64,000 bases of DNA from Spartobacteria bacterium. GTDB taxonomy: Bacteria; Verrucomicrobiota; Verrucomicrobiia; Chthoniobacterales; UBA10450. The stretch lies in assembly GCA_003169975.1 (NCBI GenBank), contig PNAA01000059.1, forward strand, positions 22,611 to 86,610. Direction: 5' to 3'. The translations under genes were made by a program, and so were the position numbers. Below are positions 9,347-18,796 of this stretch, piece after piece. The stretch's first letter is position 1, and each line of letters opens with the position of its first letter. The notes below the pieces were generated by a model. The model ran no database searches. It had not been told where the DNA came from and was given only the letters and a program-made list of their open reading frames with translations.

Positions 9347-12270
9347 TTGCCTAACAATGGCCGCAGGTACGCACCGGTGTGGCTTTCCTTCACTCCCGCG
9401 ATCTCTTCCGGCGTTCCGGCGCCGACGATTCGTCCGCCGCTCTCGCCTCCTTCCGGACCGAGATCGATCACCCAGTCCGCGCATTTGATCATCTCGAGAT
9501 TATGCTCGATCACCACCAGTGTGTTGCCCGCGTTGCGCAGTTTCATCAGCACTTGCAGGAGTTTTTCGATATCGGCAAAATGCAGCCCGGTGGTCGGTTC
9601 GTCGAGGATGTAGAGCGTGCGGCCGGTCGCCCTCTTCGCCAGCTCCGTCGCGAGTTTGACGCGCTGCGCTTCCCCGCCGGAGAGCGTCGTGCCGGCCTGG
9701 CCAAGTCGCAAATATCCCAGCCCCACGTCCTGCAGCGCGCTTAATTTATCCGCTACCGTCGGCACATTGCGGAAGAAGCGGGACGCTTCATCGACCGTGA
9801 GCGCGAGCACGTCGGCCACGTTCTTGCCTTTATAAGTGATCTCGAGCGTCTCGCGATTGTAGCGTTTCCCCTGGCACACTTCGCAGACGGCGTAGGCGTC
9901 GGCCAGGAAGTGCATCTCGATCTTGATCAGCCCGTCGCCTCGGCAATTTTCGCAGCGACCGCCCTTGACGTTGAAGCTGAACCGCCCCGCGCTGTAGCCG
10001 CGCACGCGCGCGGCCGGCAGTTGGCTGAACAACTCGCGAATCGGCGTAAACGCACCCGTGTAAGTAACCGGATTGGACCGCGGCGTGCGGCCGATCGCGC
10101 TTTGATCAATGATGATCGCCTTGTCGATCTGATCGAGCCCGTGGAGCGCGCGGTGTTCGCCAGGCTTGTCTTTGGAATTGTAAAAATGGCGGAAGAGCGC
10201 GCGGCGCAGGATGTCGTCGATCAGCGTCGATTTCCCGCTCCCGGAAACGCCCGTGACACACGTCAGGCAGCCTAAAGGAATCGCCGCGGTCACGTTCCGG
10301 AGATTGTTTTCCGTCGCGTCCAGGATCGTCAGCCAGCCGTCGGAAGATGGATTGCTCGAGCGGGGCGCGACTCGCTGGCGTGGGATGGCGATTCTGGAAC
10401 GGCCCGAGAGATAGGCCGCGGTTGGCGAATTCTTTGCCTCCAGAATTTCCGCCAGCGTTCCCGCCGCCACGATCTCGCCGCCGCGTGGACCAGCCCCCGG
10501 CCCGAGATCGAGAATATGATCGGCCGCGCGAATCGTTTCTTCGTCGTGCTCGACCACGATGACCGAATTCCCGAGATCGCGCAGCCGGCGCAGGGTCCCG
10601 ATGAGCCGCGCGTTGTCGCGTTGGTGCAGGCCGACGCTGGGCTCGTCGAGCACGTAGAGCACGCCGGCCAGACCGGAGCCGATTTGGGTCGCGAGCCGGA
10701 TGCGTTGCGCCTCGCCGCCGGAGAGCGTGCCGCTCTCGCGATTGAGGGTGAGATAATCGAGCCCGACTTCGAGGAGAAATTCCAGTCGCGAAGAAATCTC
10801 GTGGACGACCTCCGAAACAATCGCCCGCTGCGTTTCGGAAAGGTCGAGCTGCCTAACGAACTGCGCCGCAGCCGCGATCGTCAGCTCGCAGAATTGATGG
10901 ATGTTCGCTTCCCGACCACTCTGCGTCTTGATCGTGACCGCGAGAATCTCCGGCTTCAGCCGCGCCCCATGGCAGACGGTGCAGGGCGCGCGATTCATGA
11001 AGGCGCGAATCCGGCTGCGCGTGAATTCGCTTTCCGTCTCTCCGTAGAGACGCTCCAACTGCGGGAGCAACCCCTCAAACGGCCGCGCCGTCTTCGTCCC
11101 CCGGCCGTTGCCGCCGAAGCTCATCTCGATCGGGCGATCGCCGGTGCCGAAGTAAAGCGCCTCCTTGAATTTCTCGGGCAAATCTTCAAACGGGATATTG
11201 TCCGCGACATCGAAATGCCGGACGAGCGCGGTCTGTAGCCCGCGGTAATAAGACTGCATCCGTTTCGTCCCCCGCCGCCAGGGGACAACCGCCCCTTCGG
11301 CAAGCGATTTCGAGGGGTCGGTGACCATCAGCTCCGGATCGCAAACCAACTGCGTGCCGAGGCCGTGACAGGCCGGGCAGGCGCCGAGATGGCTGTTGAA
11401 AGAAAAGTGTTTCGGAGTCAGTTGCCCTAACGAGAAGTCGGTCTCCGGATTGCCGTAATCCGTTGAATAACGAACCTCCTCCCAGTCCTCTCCTTGTCGA
11501 ACGTTGGACGTTGGACCCCGAAAGCTTTCGGGGTTGGACGTTTTCCCCTCTCTCAGCACCACCATCCTGTTCCCGCCCCACTTCAGCGCCGTCTCCACCG
11601 AGTCCGCCAACCGCGCCCGAATCCCCTCGCGAATAACCAATCGATCAACCACCGCTTCGATCGTGTGCCGCTCGCCCTTCTTCAACCGGATCGGTTCCGG
11701 CCGACCCAACTCGACGATTTCGCCATCGACTCGCACCCGGACAAAGCCCTCGCGCCTTGTTTTCTCGATCACGTCACGGAACTCGCCGCTCTCCCCGCGC
11801 ACCAGCGGCGCGAGCAAAATAATCTTCGTCTCCGCAGGATACTCGAGAATCTGATCGACGATCTGTTGCGCGGTTTGCCGGAAGATCGGCTGGCCAGTTA
11901 ACGGGTCGTGCGGCTGTCCGACGGCCGAAAACAAGAGGCGCAGGTAATCATAAATCTCGGTCGTCGTCGCGATAATCGAGCGCGGATTCGTCCCCGCACT
12001 GCGCTGTTCGATGGCGATCGCCGGCGAGAGGCCTTCGATGAAATCGACGTCCGGCTTTTCCATCTGGTCGAGGAATTGCCGGGCGTAGGCGGAGAGGCTC
12101 TCGACGTAACGCCGCTGGCCTTCGGCATAAAGCGTGTCAAAGGCGAGCGAAGACTTGCCGGAGCCGCTCAGGCCCGTGATCACGACCAGCTTTTCCCTCG
12201 GAATCTCGACGTGGAGATTCTTTAGATTGTGCTGGCGTGCACCACTGATCTTGATACTCTTAGCAGGCAT
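9343..12270 (-). CDS. uvrA: Excinuclease ABC subunit A
   Basis: 975 residues: the damage-sensing ATPase of nucleotide excision repair. The start is [10 protein letters not shown] at 12270. Both ABC modules are visible: Walker [10 protein letters not shown] near residue 33 and [10 protein letters not shown] in the second half, with signature LSGGEAQR twice. The second zinc module is intact (CENC and CEVC pairs). The first has only one visible pair (CPACHGLG), the usual preceding CxxC being replaced by YGNPETDF. About residues 241-257 ([12 protein letters not shown]) are encoded by an in-frame palindromic repeat insertion (see 11500-11550). Confidence 0.96.
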   Translation of the reverse strand: MPAKSIKISGARQHNLKNLHVEIPREKLVVITGLSGSGKSSLAFDTLYAEGQRRYVESLSAYARQFLDQMEKPDVDFIEGLSPAIAIEQRSAGTNPRSIIATTTEIYDYLRLLFSAVGQPHDPLTGQPIFRQTAQQIVDQILEYPAETKIILLAPLVRGESGEFRDVIEKTRREGFVRVRVDGEIVELGRPEPIRLKKGERHTIEAVVDRLVIREGIRARLADSVETALKWGGNRMVVLREGKTSNPESFRGPTSNVRQGEDWEEVRYSTDYGNPETDFSLGQLTPKHFSFNSHLGACPACHGLGTQLVCDPELMVTDPSKSLAEGAVVPWRRGTKRMQSYYRGLQTALVRHFDVADNIPFEDLPEKFKEALYFGTGDRPIEMSFGGNGRGTKTARPFEGLLPQLERLYGETESEFTRSRIRAFMNRAPCTVCHGARLKPEILAVTIKTQSGREANIHQFCELTIAAAAQFVRQLDLSETQRAIVSEVVHEISSRLEFLLEVGLDYLTLNRESGTLSGGEAQRIRLATQIGSGLAGVLYVLDEPSVGLHQRDNARLIGTLRRLRDLGNSVIVVEHDEETIRAADHILDLGPGAGPRGGEIVAAGTLAEILEAKNSPTAAYLSGRSRIAIPRQRVAPRSSNPSSDGWLTILDATENNLRNVTAAIPLGCLTCVTGVSGSGKSTLIDDILRRALFRHFYNSKDKPGEHRALHGLDQIDKAIIIDQSAIGRTPRSNPVTYTGAFTPIRELFSQLPAARVRGYSAGRFSFNVKGGRCENCRGDGLIKIEMHFLADAYAVCEVCQGKRYNRETLEITYKGKNVADVLALTVDEASRFFRNVPTVADKLSALQDVGLGYLRLGQAGTTLSGGEAQRVKLATELAKRATGRTLYILDEPTTGLHFADIEKLLQVLMKLRNAGNTLVVIEHNLEMIKCADWVIDLGPEGGESGGRIVGAGTPEEIAGVKESHTGAYLRPLLGK
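11500..11550. repeat. TTGGACGTT repeat with 18-bp palindrome inside uvrA
   Basis: The segment holds three TTGGAC(GTT) units around a perfect palindrome CCCCGAAAGCTTTCGGGG (11516-11533), and ends GTTGGACGTTTTCCCC. The same ending occurs in non-coding DNA at 15793-15808, and GTTGGACGTT recurs at 37093. Here it is translated in frame as part of UvrA. Confidence 0.8.
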
Positions 12271-12339
12271 CGGACGGAATCTGTCGAACCTATCAGTCAA
12301 GCACACCCGCCCGCTTTCTCCAGCTAATTTGACCCTATC

Positions 12340-12591
12340 ATGACCGAGCCCGTCACCAGCATCCCACCGGAAGAAATCGCGCAGTTGCAGAAGAAATTCA
12401 GCGAGATCAAGCACTCGATTAACAACGCGCTCGCGGTCATGATGGCACTCTCGGAGATGTCGCAGCGCCGGCCCGATTACGCCGAGAAACTGGCCAGCAC
12501 CGTCTTGGCGAAGGCGCCGCAGATCGTGACGAGCCTGCAGGAGTTCACGCAGGTCCTGAACGAAAAAGCCGGGGCCAAACCGGCCGCGTAA
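12340..12591 (+). CDS. Small helical protein with a histidine-kinase H-box-like motif
   Basis: 83 residues, divergent from uvrA. The central helix [18 protein letters not shown] resembles the H-box of histidine kinase dimerisation domains (HxxNNxL, as in NtrB-type kinases), followed by a second helix ([17 protein letters not shown]). No ATPase or receiver domain is attached. It could be a stand-alone phosphotransfer or dimerisation module, or simply a helical hairpin that resembles one. The stop is 30 bp from the converging gene at 12622, with a small hairpin (CAGCCG/CGGCTG) between them. Confidence 0.65.
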   Translation: MTEPVTSIPPEEIAQLQKKFSEIKHSINNALAVMMALSEMSQRRPDYAEKLASTVLAKAPQIVTSLQEFTQVLNEKAGAKPAA

Positions 12592-12621
12592 GACGCAGCC
12601 GCTCCGGCTGTCCGCCCTCCG

Positions 12622-13719
12622 CTAGAGCGTCAACAAAAGCTCGGCAATTTCAAGCGCGGCCCGCGGCCGGCTGATCCGACTGATATTCTCCGACCACTCC
12701 CGCCATAACCGCGCGTCATCGGCAAACGCCCGCTGCACCGCCGCGCTGATCGTAGCCGGCGTCGTCGCGATAACCCCTGAGCGCGTTTCCTCGATCAGCC
12801 GCGCGTTGCCTTCCTCCTGGCCGGGCACGATTTGATTGATGATCATCGGACATTTCGCCGCGATCGTTTCCTGCACTGTCGCGCCGCCCGCCTTGCTGAT
12901 CAGGAGGTGACTCTCCAGCATGAGCCGCGGCAATTGATCGCTCCAACCGACGATCTCGAAGTCGCGCCCCGTTTCCGCGCGCACCGCTTCGACCGTTTTG
13001 CGCAACCGCTCGTCGCGTCCCACCGTCACCGTCAGCCGAACGTCGGGCAGCGCGAGGACGCGGATGATTTCAGGCGGGGCGACGCCGCCGGAGTTGATCA
13101 CGTAAAGGAGCCGGCGCCGGCTGCCCGGCGCGGGCGGTTGCCGCAACTCGCCCAGCTCCGCAAATTTCGGCGTGACCGGAAATCCGCTCACCCACACCTT
13201 GTCGTCGGGCACACCGCTCGCGGCGAGAACGGCGGCCGTCTGTTCGTTAGGCACGAGAAACCGATCGCACACGCAGCGAAACCAGATTTTGTTCACCGTG
13301 ATGGAGTCGGTGATGCAAACGACCCGCTGAAAGGCCGGGCTGGAATCGCCCAGTATTTCCTCCAACAGATGCGGGTAGGCGGGAAAAACCGACACCACCG
13401 CCGTCGGCTGGAAGCGGACCAGCAACTGGCTCAGCCGGTTCTTCGCCTGGAAAATCCAGCGCATACTGGCGGAAAAGTTCTCCCGCCGATCGGTCCAATC
13501 GTAGAACCGCTTCCAGAGGCGCGGAGAGCGGTTGATCAGCGCGAGATACCCCTTCCGCATCCAGTCGTTTGCCACCCCGTAGGTTTCGGCAAAAAGATCG
13601 TGCACCTCGACCACGGCGGCATCTCCGGCGACCGTGGCCAGGCCGTCGCGTATCCCGCGCGCCGCGGCGTTGTGGCCCTCGCCGTAACCAGCGGTCAGAA
13701 TCAGGATTCGTTTCTCCAT
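12622..13719 (-). CDS. MGDG synthase/UgtP-like glycosyltransferase
   Basis: 365 residues of a GT28 (GT-B) enzyme. The N-terminus has ILTAGYGEGHNAAARGI, the GxGH motif of the MGDG_synth domain; the C-terminal half carries the sugar-nucleotide loop SKAGGATVQETIAAKCPMIINQ. The family transfers a hexose to diacylglycerol at the inner face of the membrane, and MurG is a more distant relative. The start is the ATG at 13719; a TTG four codons upstream is possible. It is transcribed away from the YihY gene at 13750, with only 30 bp between. Confidence 0.85.
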   Translation of the reverse strand: MEKRILILTAGYGEGHNAAARGIRDGLATVAGDAAVVEVHDLFAETYGVANDWMRKGYLALINRSPRLWKRFYDWTDRRENFSASMRWIFQAKNRLSQLLVRFQPTAVVSVFPAYPHLLEEILGDSSPAFQRVVCITDSITVNKIWFRCVCDRFLVPNEQTAAVLAASGVPDDKVWVSGFPVTPKFAELGELRQPPAPGSRRRLLYVINSGGVAPPEIIRVLALPDVRLTVTVGRDERLRKTVEAVRAETGRDFEIVGWSDQLPRLMLESHLLISKAGGATVQETIAAKCPMIINQIVPGQEEGNARLIEETRSGVIATTPATISAAVQRAFADDARLWREWSENISRISRPRAALEIAELLLTL

Positions 13720-13749
13720 CGTTAGGCCCAAAGGTCGGAGGAGAGTTTA

Positions 13750-14682
13750 ATGGCAATCCCGGAGCGGCAAAGTAAACTTCGCGTGCAGATGAAATTCCTC
13801 CGCTTGACCGGCCGGGTGGTGCGACGCCTCGTCTGGGAGACCGCCACCGACGAGACGATGGGCCTCTCCGGCCAGCTTGCCTATCAATTCCTTTTCACCC
13901 TCGCCCCCGGGCTCCTCTTCCTTTGGCACCTGCTCGGCCTCTTCGGCACCGACCCGGCGAAGCTCCACAAAATGCTCGGTGTCGTCCGCGCATTCCTGCC
14001 ACCCGACCCGAAAGTGCAGGAGATCCTCGATAGCGTCGTGGCCAACGTCATCGTCACCGGCAGCGGCGGCGCGCTCGCCACCGCGGGCATCTTCCTCGGC
14101 ATTTATCTCGGCACGATGTTCATCGCCACCATCTCGCGCGCGCTCAGTCGCACCCATGGCGTGACGGAGGACCGCCACTGGTGGTCGAAATACATCATCT
14201 CGCTCCTGCTCCTTTTCTGGTTTGGCATCACGATCATCTTCGCCTTCAACCTCACCGTCTTCGGCGAAACGCTCGCCGGCATCGCCGAGGTCAATTTCCA
14301 ACTGCGCATCCCGCTCCAGGAATGGGTCGCCGCCCTCAACCTCCCCTTCACCGCGCTCGCCCTCGTCATCCTCGCGCTCGCCCTCTACCTGCTCACCCCG
14401 CAGAATTACCTCACCATCCGGCAGGCCCTTCCCGGCGCGATCTTTTTCTCCGTCGGCTGGATGACGGTGACGAAACTCTTCCAGTTTTACGTCGCGCGCT
14501 ACGATCGCTACAACCCGACCTACCTCGCTCTGGCGTCGCTCATCATGCTTCTCACCTGGATGTATCTCACCTGCCTCCTCCTGCTCCTCGGTGGAAAATT
14601 AAACGCCATCCTGCGGCACGAAAGCGAAGACGCCGCGGGCCGCGCCGGGCACGCGGCGGAGACCGCGCCGCAGCCGGCCTAA
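13750..14682 (+). CDS. YihY/BrkB family inner-membrane protein
   Basis: 310 residues with about six transmembrane helices. The pattern is that of the YihY/virulence factor BrkB family (formerly annotated ribonuclease BN): TMGLSGQLAYQFLFTLAP near the start, GAIFFSVGWMTVTKLFQFYV and the late segment YLALASLIMLLTWMYLTCLLLLLGG before a charged tail. The family function is not settled; lipid flipping has been proposed for relatives. It shares a short divergent promoter with the lipid glycosyltransferase at 12622, which agrees with a membrane-lipid role. Confidence 0.88.
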   Translation: MAIPERQSKLRVQMKFLRLTGRVVRRLVWETATDETMGLSGQLAYQFLFTLAPGLLFLWHLLGLFGTDPAKLHKMLGVVRAFLPPDPKVQEILDSVVANVIVTGSGGALATAGIFLGIYLGTMFIATISRALSRTHGVTEDRHWWSKYIISLLLLFWFGITIIFAFNLTVFGETLAGIAEVNFQLRIPLQEWVAALNLPFTALALVILALALYLLTPQNYLTIRQALPGAIFFSVGWMTVTKLFQFYVARYDRYNPTYLALASLIMLLTWMYLTCLLLLLGGKLNAILRHESEDAAGRAGHAAETAPQPA

Positions 14683-14695
14683 CGTTGCGCGCGCT

Positions 14696-15700
14696 TTGAT
14701 CCGACCACGATTCATCGTCCGCTGGCAGTTCATTTTTTGCGGGCTGCTCCTCGTCGCCGGCCTCGCCGGCACGCTCACGCGGGCGGAACTCACCGAGGAA
14801 GAAAAGAAGGAACTTTTCCTCAAGTCGCGCGAGAAAATGCGCACCGTCGCCTCGCCGACCCCCCCGGAGGAATCCGCCACCCCGCGCCCCAAACCGAAGC
14901 CCGCCAAACATCCGCCCGCGAAAAAGAAAAGGTCCGCCACCCCCAGGCCGACCCCTGAGCCGGAGGAAACACCGGAGCGCACCCCGCGACCCGCCGCGCA
15001 GGAAACGCCCGAGCGCCACCCCACACCTGAAGAATCCACCCCGGCCCGCGCCGTCGCCGCCACACCAGCGCCCCGGCCCGCCGCCTCGGTCGCGCCGGCT
15101 GCTTCGTCGGCGCCGGCGCAGGTCGTGATCGAGAAATCCGGCTACCAAAAGCCGCGCGGCTTTTCCCTCCTGCCGTTCCACCTTTTCGGAAAACACTACA
15201 CCTACCTCACCAGCTCCGTGCGCCGCGAGATCGATCGCGCCCCGGTCCTGCGCGAGCGCTGGCGCTTCATCATCGTGCACAACAGCGGCACCCGGCAGGG
15301 CAACGCCCGCATCTTCGATTACTACCACCGCAACGTGCGGCGCATGACCAACGGCCTCGCCTACCATTTCGTCATCGGCAACGGCACCTCCTCGGGCAAC
15401 GGCGAGATCGAAGTCGGCAACCGCTGGCGGCGGCAGATCAACGGCGGCCACGTGCACAGCGACTACCTCAACAACATTTCGTTAGGCATCTGCCTCGTCG
15501 GCGACTTCAACCGCGACCAGCCGACCCGCGCTCAGCTCGACTCCTGCGAGGAACTGATCCGCTACCTGCGCGCGCGCTGCGGCAAGGTCGAGCACAACGA
15601 CATCCCGGTGCGCCCCCATCGCGAGATGAATCCGCCCCGCTGGCCGACCGATTGCCCCGGCGACGCCTTCCCCTATCGCTGGTTCGGGCAATTCCGTTAG
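14696..15700 (+). CDS. N-acetylmuramoyl-L-alanine amidase (Amidase_2) with Pro-rich linker
   Basis: 334 residues starting at TTG 14696, 13 bp after the YihY stop. The order is an N-terminal membrane anchor or signal (residues 11-27), a Pro/Lys/Glu/Thr-rich linker (about 50-140) and an amidase_2/PGRP domain (about 185-325). Candidate zinc ligands are H195 (FIIVHNSGT), H308 (VRPHREM) and C320 (PTDCPGD). Family members cleave the bond between MurNAc and the stem peptide in peptidoglycan. The linker would let a membrane-tethered enzyme reach the wall. Confidence 0.87.
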   Translation: MIRPRFIVRWQFIFCGLLLVAGLAGTLTRAELTEEEKKELFLKSREKMRTVASPTPPEESATPRPKPKPAKHPPAKKKRSATPRPTPEPEETPERTPRPAAQETPERHPTPEESTPARAVAATPAPRPAASVAPAASSAPAQVVIEKSGYQKPRGFSLLPFHLFGKHYTYLTSSVRREIDRAPVLRERWRFIIVHNSGTRQGNARIFDYYHRNVRRMTNGLAYHFVIGNGTSSGNGEIEVGNRWRRQINGGHVHSDYLNNISLGICLVGDFNRDQPTRAQLDSCEELIRYLRARCGKVEHNDIPVRPHREMNPPRWPTDCPGDAFPYRWFGQFR

Positions 15701-15938
15701 TGGGCCGTTGGAACGACGGAAATGCTGGTTTAACCGCAGAGCACGCAGAGGTTGACCTGGGGATTTCATCCCTCCTCAGTTGGACGTTGGGCGTTGGACG
15801 TTTTCCCCGGCCCTATTCCGCCAGACCGCCGCTACTCGATCATCTCCCGCGCAAACAGGGTAAATCCATCCCAACTCTGCGCCCTCTGCGGTTGACGCGC
15901 CCCGATCCAAATCGCGGCGCGTCCTCCCGCCGTGGCAA
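15701..15938. other. Intergenic region with inverted repeats and TTGGACGTT repeat
   Basis: No gene is supported. The region separates the convergent genes ending at 15700 and 15939 and holds an imperfect inverted repeat of 19 bp (15732-15750 and 15875-15893) around a TTGGACGTT tract (15780-15808). See the repeat entry. Confidence 0.6.
15732..15893. repeat. MITE-like inverted-repeat element, 162 bp
   Basis: The left arm AACCGCAGAGCACGCAGAG (15732-15750) matches the reverse complement of 15875-15893 at 17 of 19 positions. Between them lies TTGGACGTTGGGCGTTGGAC and a CCCC tail, the same sequence family as the insert in uvrA at 11500. There is no ORF inside. A small non-autonomous element or a repeat cluster of extragenic palindromes would fit. 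Confidence 0.6.
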
Positions 15939-16382
15939 TTATTTCAGCGTGATCTCGCGCATGAGCTTGCTGCCCATGATCTCGCGAATCTCCAGACGCT
16001 TGGTCGCGGTCGCGCGTTGCTGGTCGGCACTGCCCACGATCTTGTTCGCGATCGGATCGGTCCGCTCCCGCAAGTTATCGAGCGACGCCATGTCTTTCGA
16101 TTCCACCATGATCAGGATGTCGTAATCCTGCGGCGTGGCCGCCTCGCCGATCATGATCTTGTAGTCGAGGATGATGTTCTGCTTTTTGAATTCCTCCATT
16201 TCGCCCTTGAGCGTCTTGGCGAGACCTTTGAGGTAATCATCGGTCATGCCAGGCTTGGTTTTGATCATGGATACGCGCCAGACGGGCCCTTCGTTGTAGG
16301 GAGCGTCGCTTTGCGCCGGGCACAGCCCGGCCGAGGTCATGAGCAAGGCAGCGCTAACCGCCAGGGTAAGATATTTTTTCAT
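15939..16382 (-). CDS. Secreted protein, likely alpha-beta barrel fold, unknown function
   Basis: 147 residues starting MKKYLTLAVSAALLMTSAGLCPAQ, a clear signal peptide that fixes the start at 16382. The mature part (WRVSMIKTKPGMTDDYLKGL, then DYDILIMVESKDMASLDN) has the length and alternation of a single ferredoxin-like alpha-beta domain, as in NIPSNAP/EthD-like proteins, but I see no diagnostic motif. It is probably periplasmic. It lies alone, convergent with the amidase gene. Confidence 0.75.
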   Translation of the reverse strand: MKKYLTLAVSAALLMTSAGLCPAQSDAPYNEGPVWRVSMIKTKPGMTDDYLKGLAKTLKGEMEEFKKQNIILDYKIMIGEAATPQDYDILIMVESKDMASLDNLRERTDPIANKIVGSADQQRATATKRLEIREIMGSKLMREITLK

Positions 16383-16525
16383 TTCGGTTTTCTTTCTATG
16401 GTTGATGAGCGGCTCGTCATGAGCCAATCGCGCCGAGTGTGGTTTGAGACCAACGGGCGTCAACAAAATTTCAGCGCCCTCCAAGCGACGGCACCTGGGC
16501 CACGCCCAAGAGCGAATCGCAGCGG

Positions 16526-16930
16526 ATGCGCGAAGACGCCCTCCTCGCCAAAGCCAACGTGCTCCGCATTGAAGTCACCCCTTTCACCGTCGGCGCCCTG
16601 CGCCCGGCGACGACTTCGGCATCACCGCCGCCGTCCCTCGCCGCCTTCAGCGCGCTGGTCGACGCTTACGAACAGGAAATCGGCAAACCCGGCACCGCCC
16701 GCAGCCAGCGCAAAGCCCAGGGCGCGGAACTGCGTCCACGCTACGCCGCGGCCGATGAGGACCTCGGCGACATGGACGACCTCTTCGAAGAACTGCGCGA
16801 TAAAGGCGACTCCCAACGCCAGTTCGTCGAGACCTACTTCAACCTGCGCCGCCTCGGCGCCGGCGGGAGCGACGGTAGCGCCGGGATGAACAAAGGCGGC
16901 CCGGCCAAGCCCACTCCGCCCGCGCCCTAG
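16526..16930 (+). CDS. Hypothetical protein, possibly 5'-truncated
   Basis: The 134-residue reading frame begins at an ATG with no signal. Protein-like sequence continues upstream in the same frame (SDGTWATPKSESQR) without a good start, so it may be the remnant of a longer gene. The content is helical and acidic (DEDLGDMDDLFEELRDKGDSQRQF) with a Gly/Pro-rich tail. I recognise no family. A hairpin (AGCCCGCG/CGCGGGCT, 16933-16964) follows the stop directly and could end its transcript. Confidence 0.45.
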   Translation: MREDALLAKANVLRIEVTPFTVGALRPATTSASPPPSLAAFSALVDAYEQEIGKPGTARSQRKAQGAELRPRYAAADEDLGDMDDLFEELRDKGDSQRQFVETYFNLRRLGAGGSDGSAGMNKGGPAKPTPPAP

Positions 16931-16932
16931 CC

Positions 16933-16964
16933 AGCCCGCGATTGATCGAGGGAAAACGCGGGCT
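16933..16964 (+). terminator. Hairpin after the gene ending at 16930
   Basis: Perfect 8-bp arms AGCCCGCG (16933-16940) and CGCGGGCT (16957-16964) lie 3 bp after the stop codon. No T-tract follows, so intrinsic termination is uncertain. Confidence 0.35.
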
Positions 16965-17132
16965 CCCAAGACGCCTCGGCCGTGATAGACACGAAAAATT
17001 GTTCGCCTTCAAAGGCGAACGTTCGTACATAACTCGTTAGCCAAAAAGCCGGAAGACATCTTCGTCGAATGGGGCAAGCGCATCGACTGGAGGCATCGGA
17101 GCGGCCATCGGTTGGCTGCATCGCCTGAGTGC

Positions 17133-17813
17133 CTATTGCACCTGGGTAACCTTGAACTGAATGCCGGTGCTGTCGGCGTTATAGTTACCGTTTTGGCCGA
17201 AGTCAACGGCGAAATCGAGTGTGTCTCCAGCCGACATCGCGAGCGTGCGGTGTAACGAAACCGGCGATTTATAGACGTTAATGTTTCCACTGAAAAGGGT
17301 GTTGTTCGAGTTAAGCACCACGTAAAAACCAGTTGTAGTCGGGCCGCCATGATCCAGGCCCACTACTCTTCCCTGGAAGAGGAAACTCCCTGATGTTGGG
17401 GCCGTCCAACGCACTACGCTCACCTCATTGTTAGGTCCAGGATGCAATTGGAGATACGTTGGGGGCACACAAAAACTAAGGAAGCAAAGCACTTGCTGGG
17501 TGTCATTGTGTCCGACAAGCGGAGGAGCGTACATCATCATCCCAGTCTCGAGCCACCCGCTCAGGCCGTTAAACGTGGTAGTGTCTGTCACAGTATAAAG
17601 ATTGAGCGGAGAGCCAAGGGGAGACATCCAGCCATAAGACCAGGCTCCGTTCGGGTTCGAGATAATCGAGAAATCCCGGACGGCATCATAGTCGGCTGTG
17701 ACAGTTCTTTGGACTTGCGCCGAACCCGCTTGAGGGAAAAAGAGCAAGACGACTAAACCGATTAAGAGGAGTGGATTGAAGAAGGTGGATCGAGAAGCGG
17801 ACTTTGTTTTCAT
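17133..17813 (-). CDS. Secreted beta-rich protein of the PEP-CTERM-associated type
   Basis: 226 residues with a signal peptide (NPLLLIGLVVLLFFPQAGSAQ). The second half, RWTAPTSGSFLFQGRVVGLD through SAGDTLDFAVDFGQNGNYNADSTG, is the jelly-roll-like pattern seen in many PEP-CTERM and related secreted proteins of Verrucomicrobia and Planctomycetes. This protein ends at FKVTQVQ and has no PEP-CTERM or LPXTG-like tail. It is presumably extracellular; ligand unknown. Confidence 0.72.
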   Translation of the reverse strand: MKTKSASRSTFFNPLLLIGLVVLLFFPQAGSAQVQRTVTADYDAVRDFSIISNPNGAWSYGWMSPLGSPLNLYTVTDTTTFNGLSGWLETGMMMYAPPLVGHNDTQQVLCFLSFCVPPTYLQLHPGPNNEVSVVRWTAPTSGSFLFQGRVVGLDHGGPTTTGFYVVLNSNNTLFSGNINVYKSPVSLHRTLAMSAGDTLDFAVDFGQNGNYNADSTGIQFKVTQVQ

Positions 17814-18121
17814 AGAGCTTTTGCTATTTAATTCGCGCGATCAAGTCAAGTTCCGAATAGTTGAACACAATGGACTAGCAGAGCAGTGGGACTTTCGGAG
17901 CAGGGTGCAAAAGCGCTTGGGGGGCAAAGAGAATTACGCAGCTGCGGCAGTCGGGTGGGCCAAGCGTCGCGCGCGTGAGTCAGGATCGGTGAAATGACGG
18001 TCCCGGGCTCAATCCCAGGCGAAAGCCTCGTGTCTGAGTTGGTCCGGCTTCGGGGCAAAGCCCAACGGAGACGGGGCTAGAAACCCCTGCGAAGGGGCAA
18101 TCCGGGTGGTTTTGTGGCCAT
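17814..18121. other. Intergenic region with minus-strand terminator
   Basis: No gene is supported. The region contains the promoter side of the secreted protein at 17133-17813 and a GC-rich hairpin cluster (18084-18097) after the minus-strand gene that ends at 18122. Confidence 0.4.
18077..18097 (-). terminator. Possible intrinsic terminator for the 18122 gene
   Basis: On the minus strand CCCCT-TCGC-AGGGG (18097 to 18084) is followed by TTTCTAG. The stem is short but perfect and lies about 25 bp past the stop of the gene at 18122-18796. Confidence 0.4.
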
Positions 18122-18796
18122 TCAAGGCCTTGAGGACTCGGCGCGCCGCTTTGCCTCCGCGTATCGGGCCGTCCAGTCTGTCACCGCTTGTCTGCGGAAC
18201 TTCCAATGCGCGCCCGCCGTGCGCAGGCGGTTGATGACTTGCTCATTCGTCAATTCTGCGGAGGTCTTGTGTTTAACGTTGCCCGTGGGACGCCCAGCTC
18301 GCTTGCGCTGGAGCTTTCGGCTAATGACCGCGAACCGCCAGTGTTGGCCAAACATCCGGTTTAGGATTGCGTACTCCCCCTCCCAGCGGATCAGGTATGG
18401 TTCAACCGGCGCGTCCTTGCGTAGAAAGTTGCGGTGCTCGCGGATGACCTCGGCCAAGTGCGCCTTCAGGAACAGGAACCACTCAACATAGTCCTCCCAT
18501 CGGTCGGCCCGGTCGAGCATCTCCAAGATGCAAAACGGCAGGATCCTCAGCCCGCGTTTAAACTCATCCTTCGAGAGCGTCGGTTCCAAGCGCCACGTCG
18601 CTTGAAATAACTGCTCGTAGATCGCCAGTCCAACCCCATACTCCCGCGTCCCGTCGATCCACGCGCGGATCACGCAGTTGTTTGGCCACTTCATCAGGTG
18701 CCGGTACTGCCGCACCGTCATCTTTCCATCGCCATAGGGTTCCCCGAGGTAATGAAACCAATGCGGAACGAGCCAGAATTTATCGCTTGGCCTCAC
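18122..18796 (-). CDS. Hypothetical protein, helical and basic
   Basis: 224 residues starting with GTG at 18796. There is no signal peptide and no motif I recognise. The sequence is rich in Trp, Arg and Lys (WFHYLGEPYGDGKMTVRQYRHLMKW; RKLQRKRAGRPTGNVKHK). The start overlaps the stop of the upstream gene as GTGA, which indicates translational coupling. The pair looks like an accessory cassette set between unrelated genes. Confidence 0.6.
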   Translation of the reverse strand: MRPSDKFWLVPHWFHYLGEPYGDGKMTVRQYRHLMKWPNNCVIRAWIDGTREYGVGLAIYEQLFQATWRLEPTLSKDEFKRGLRILPFCILEMLDRADRWEDYVEWFLFLKAHLAEVIREHRNFLRKDAPVEPYLIRWEGEYAILNRMFGQHWRFAVISRKLQRKRAGRPTGNVKHKTSAELTNEQVINRLRTAGAHWKFRRQAVTDWTARYAEAKRRAESSRP

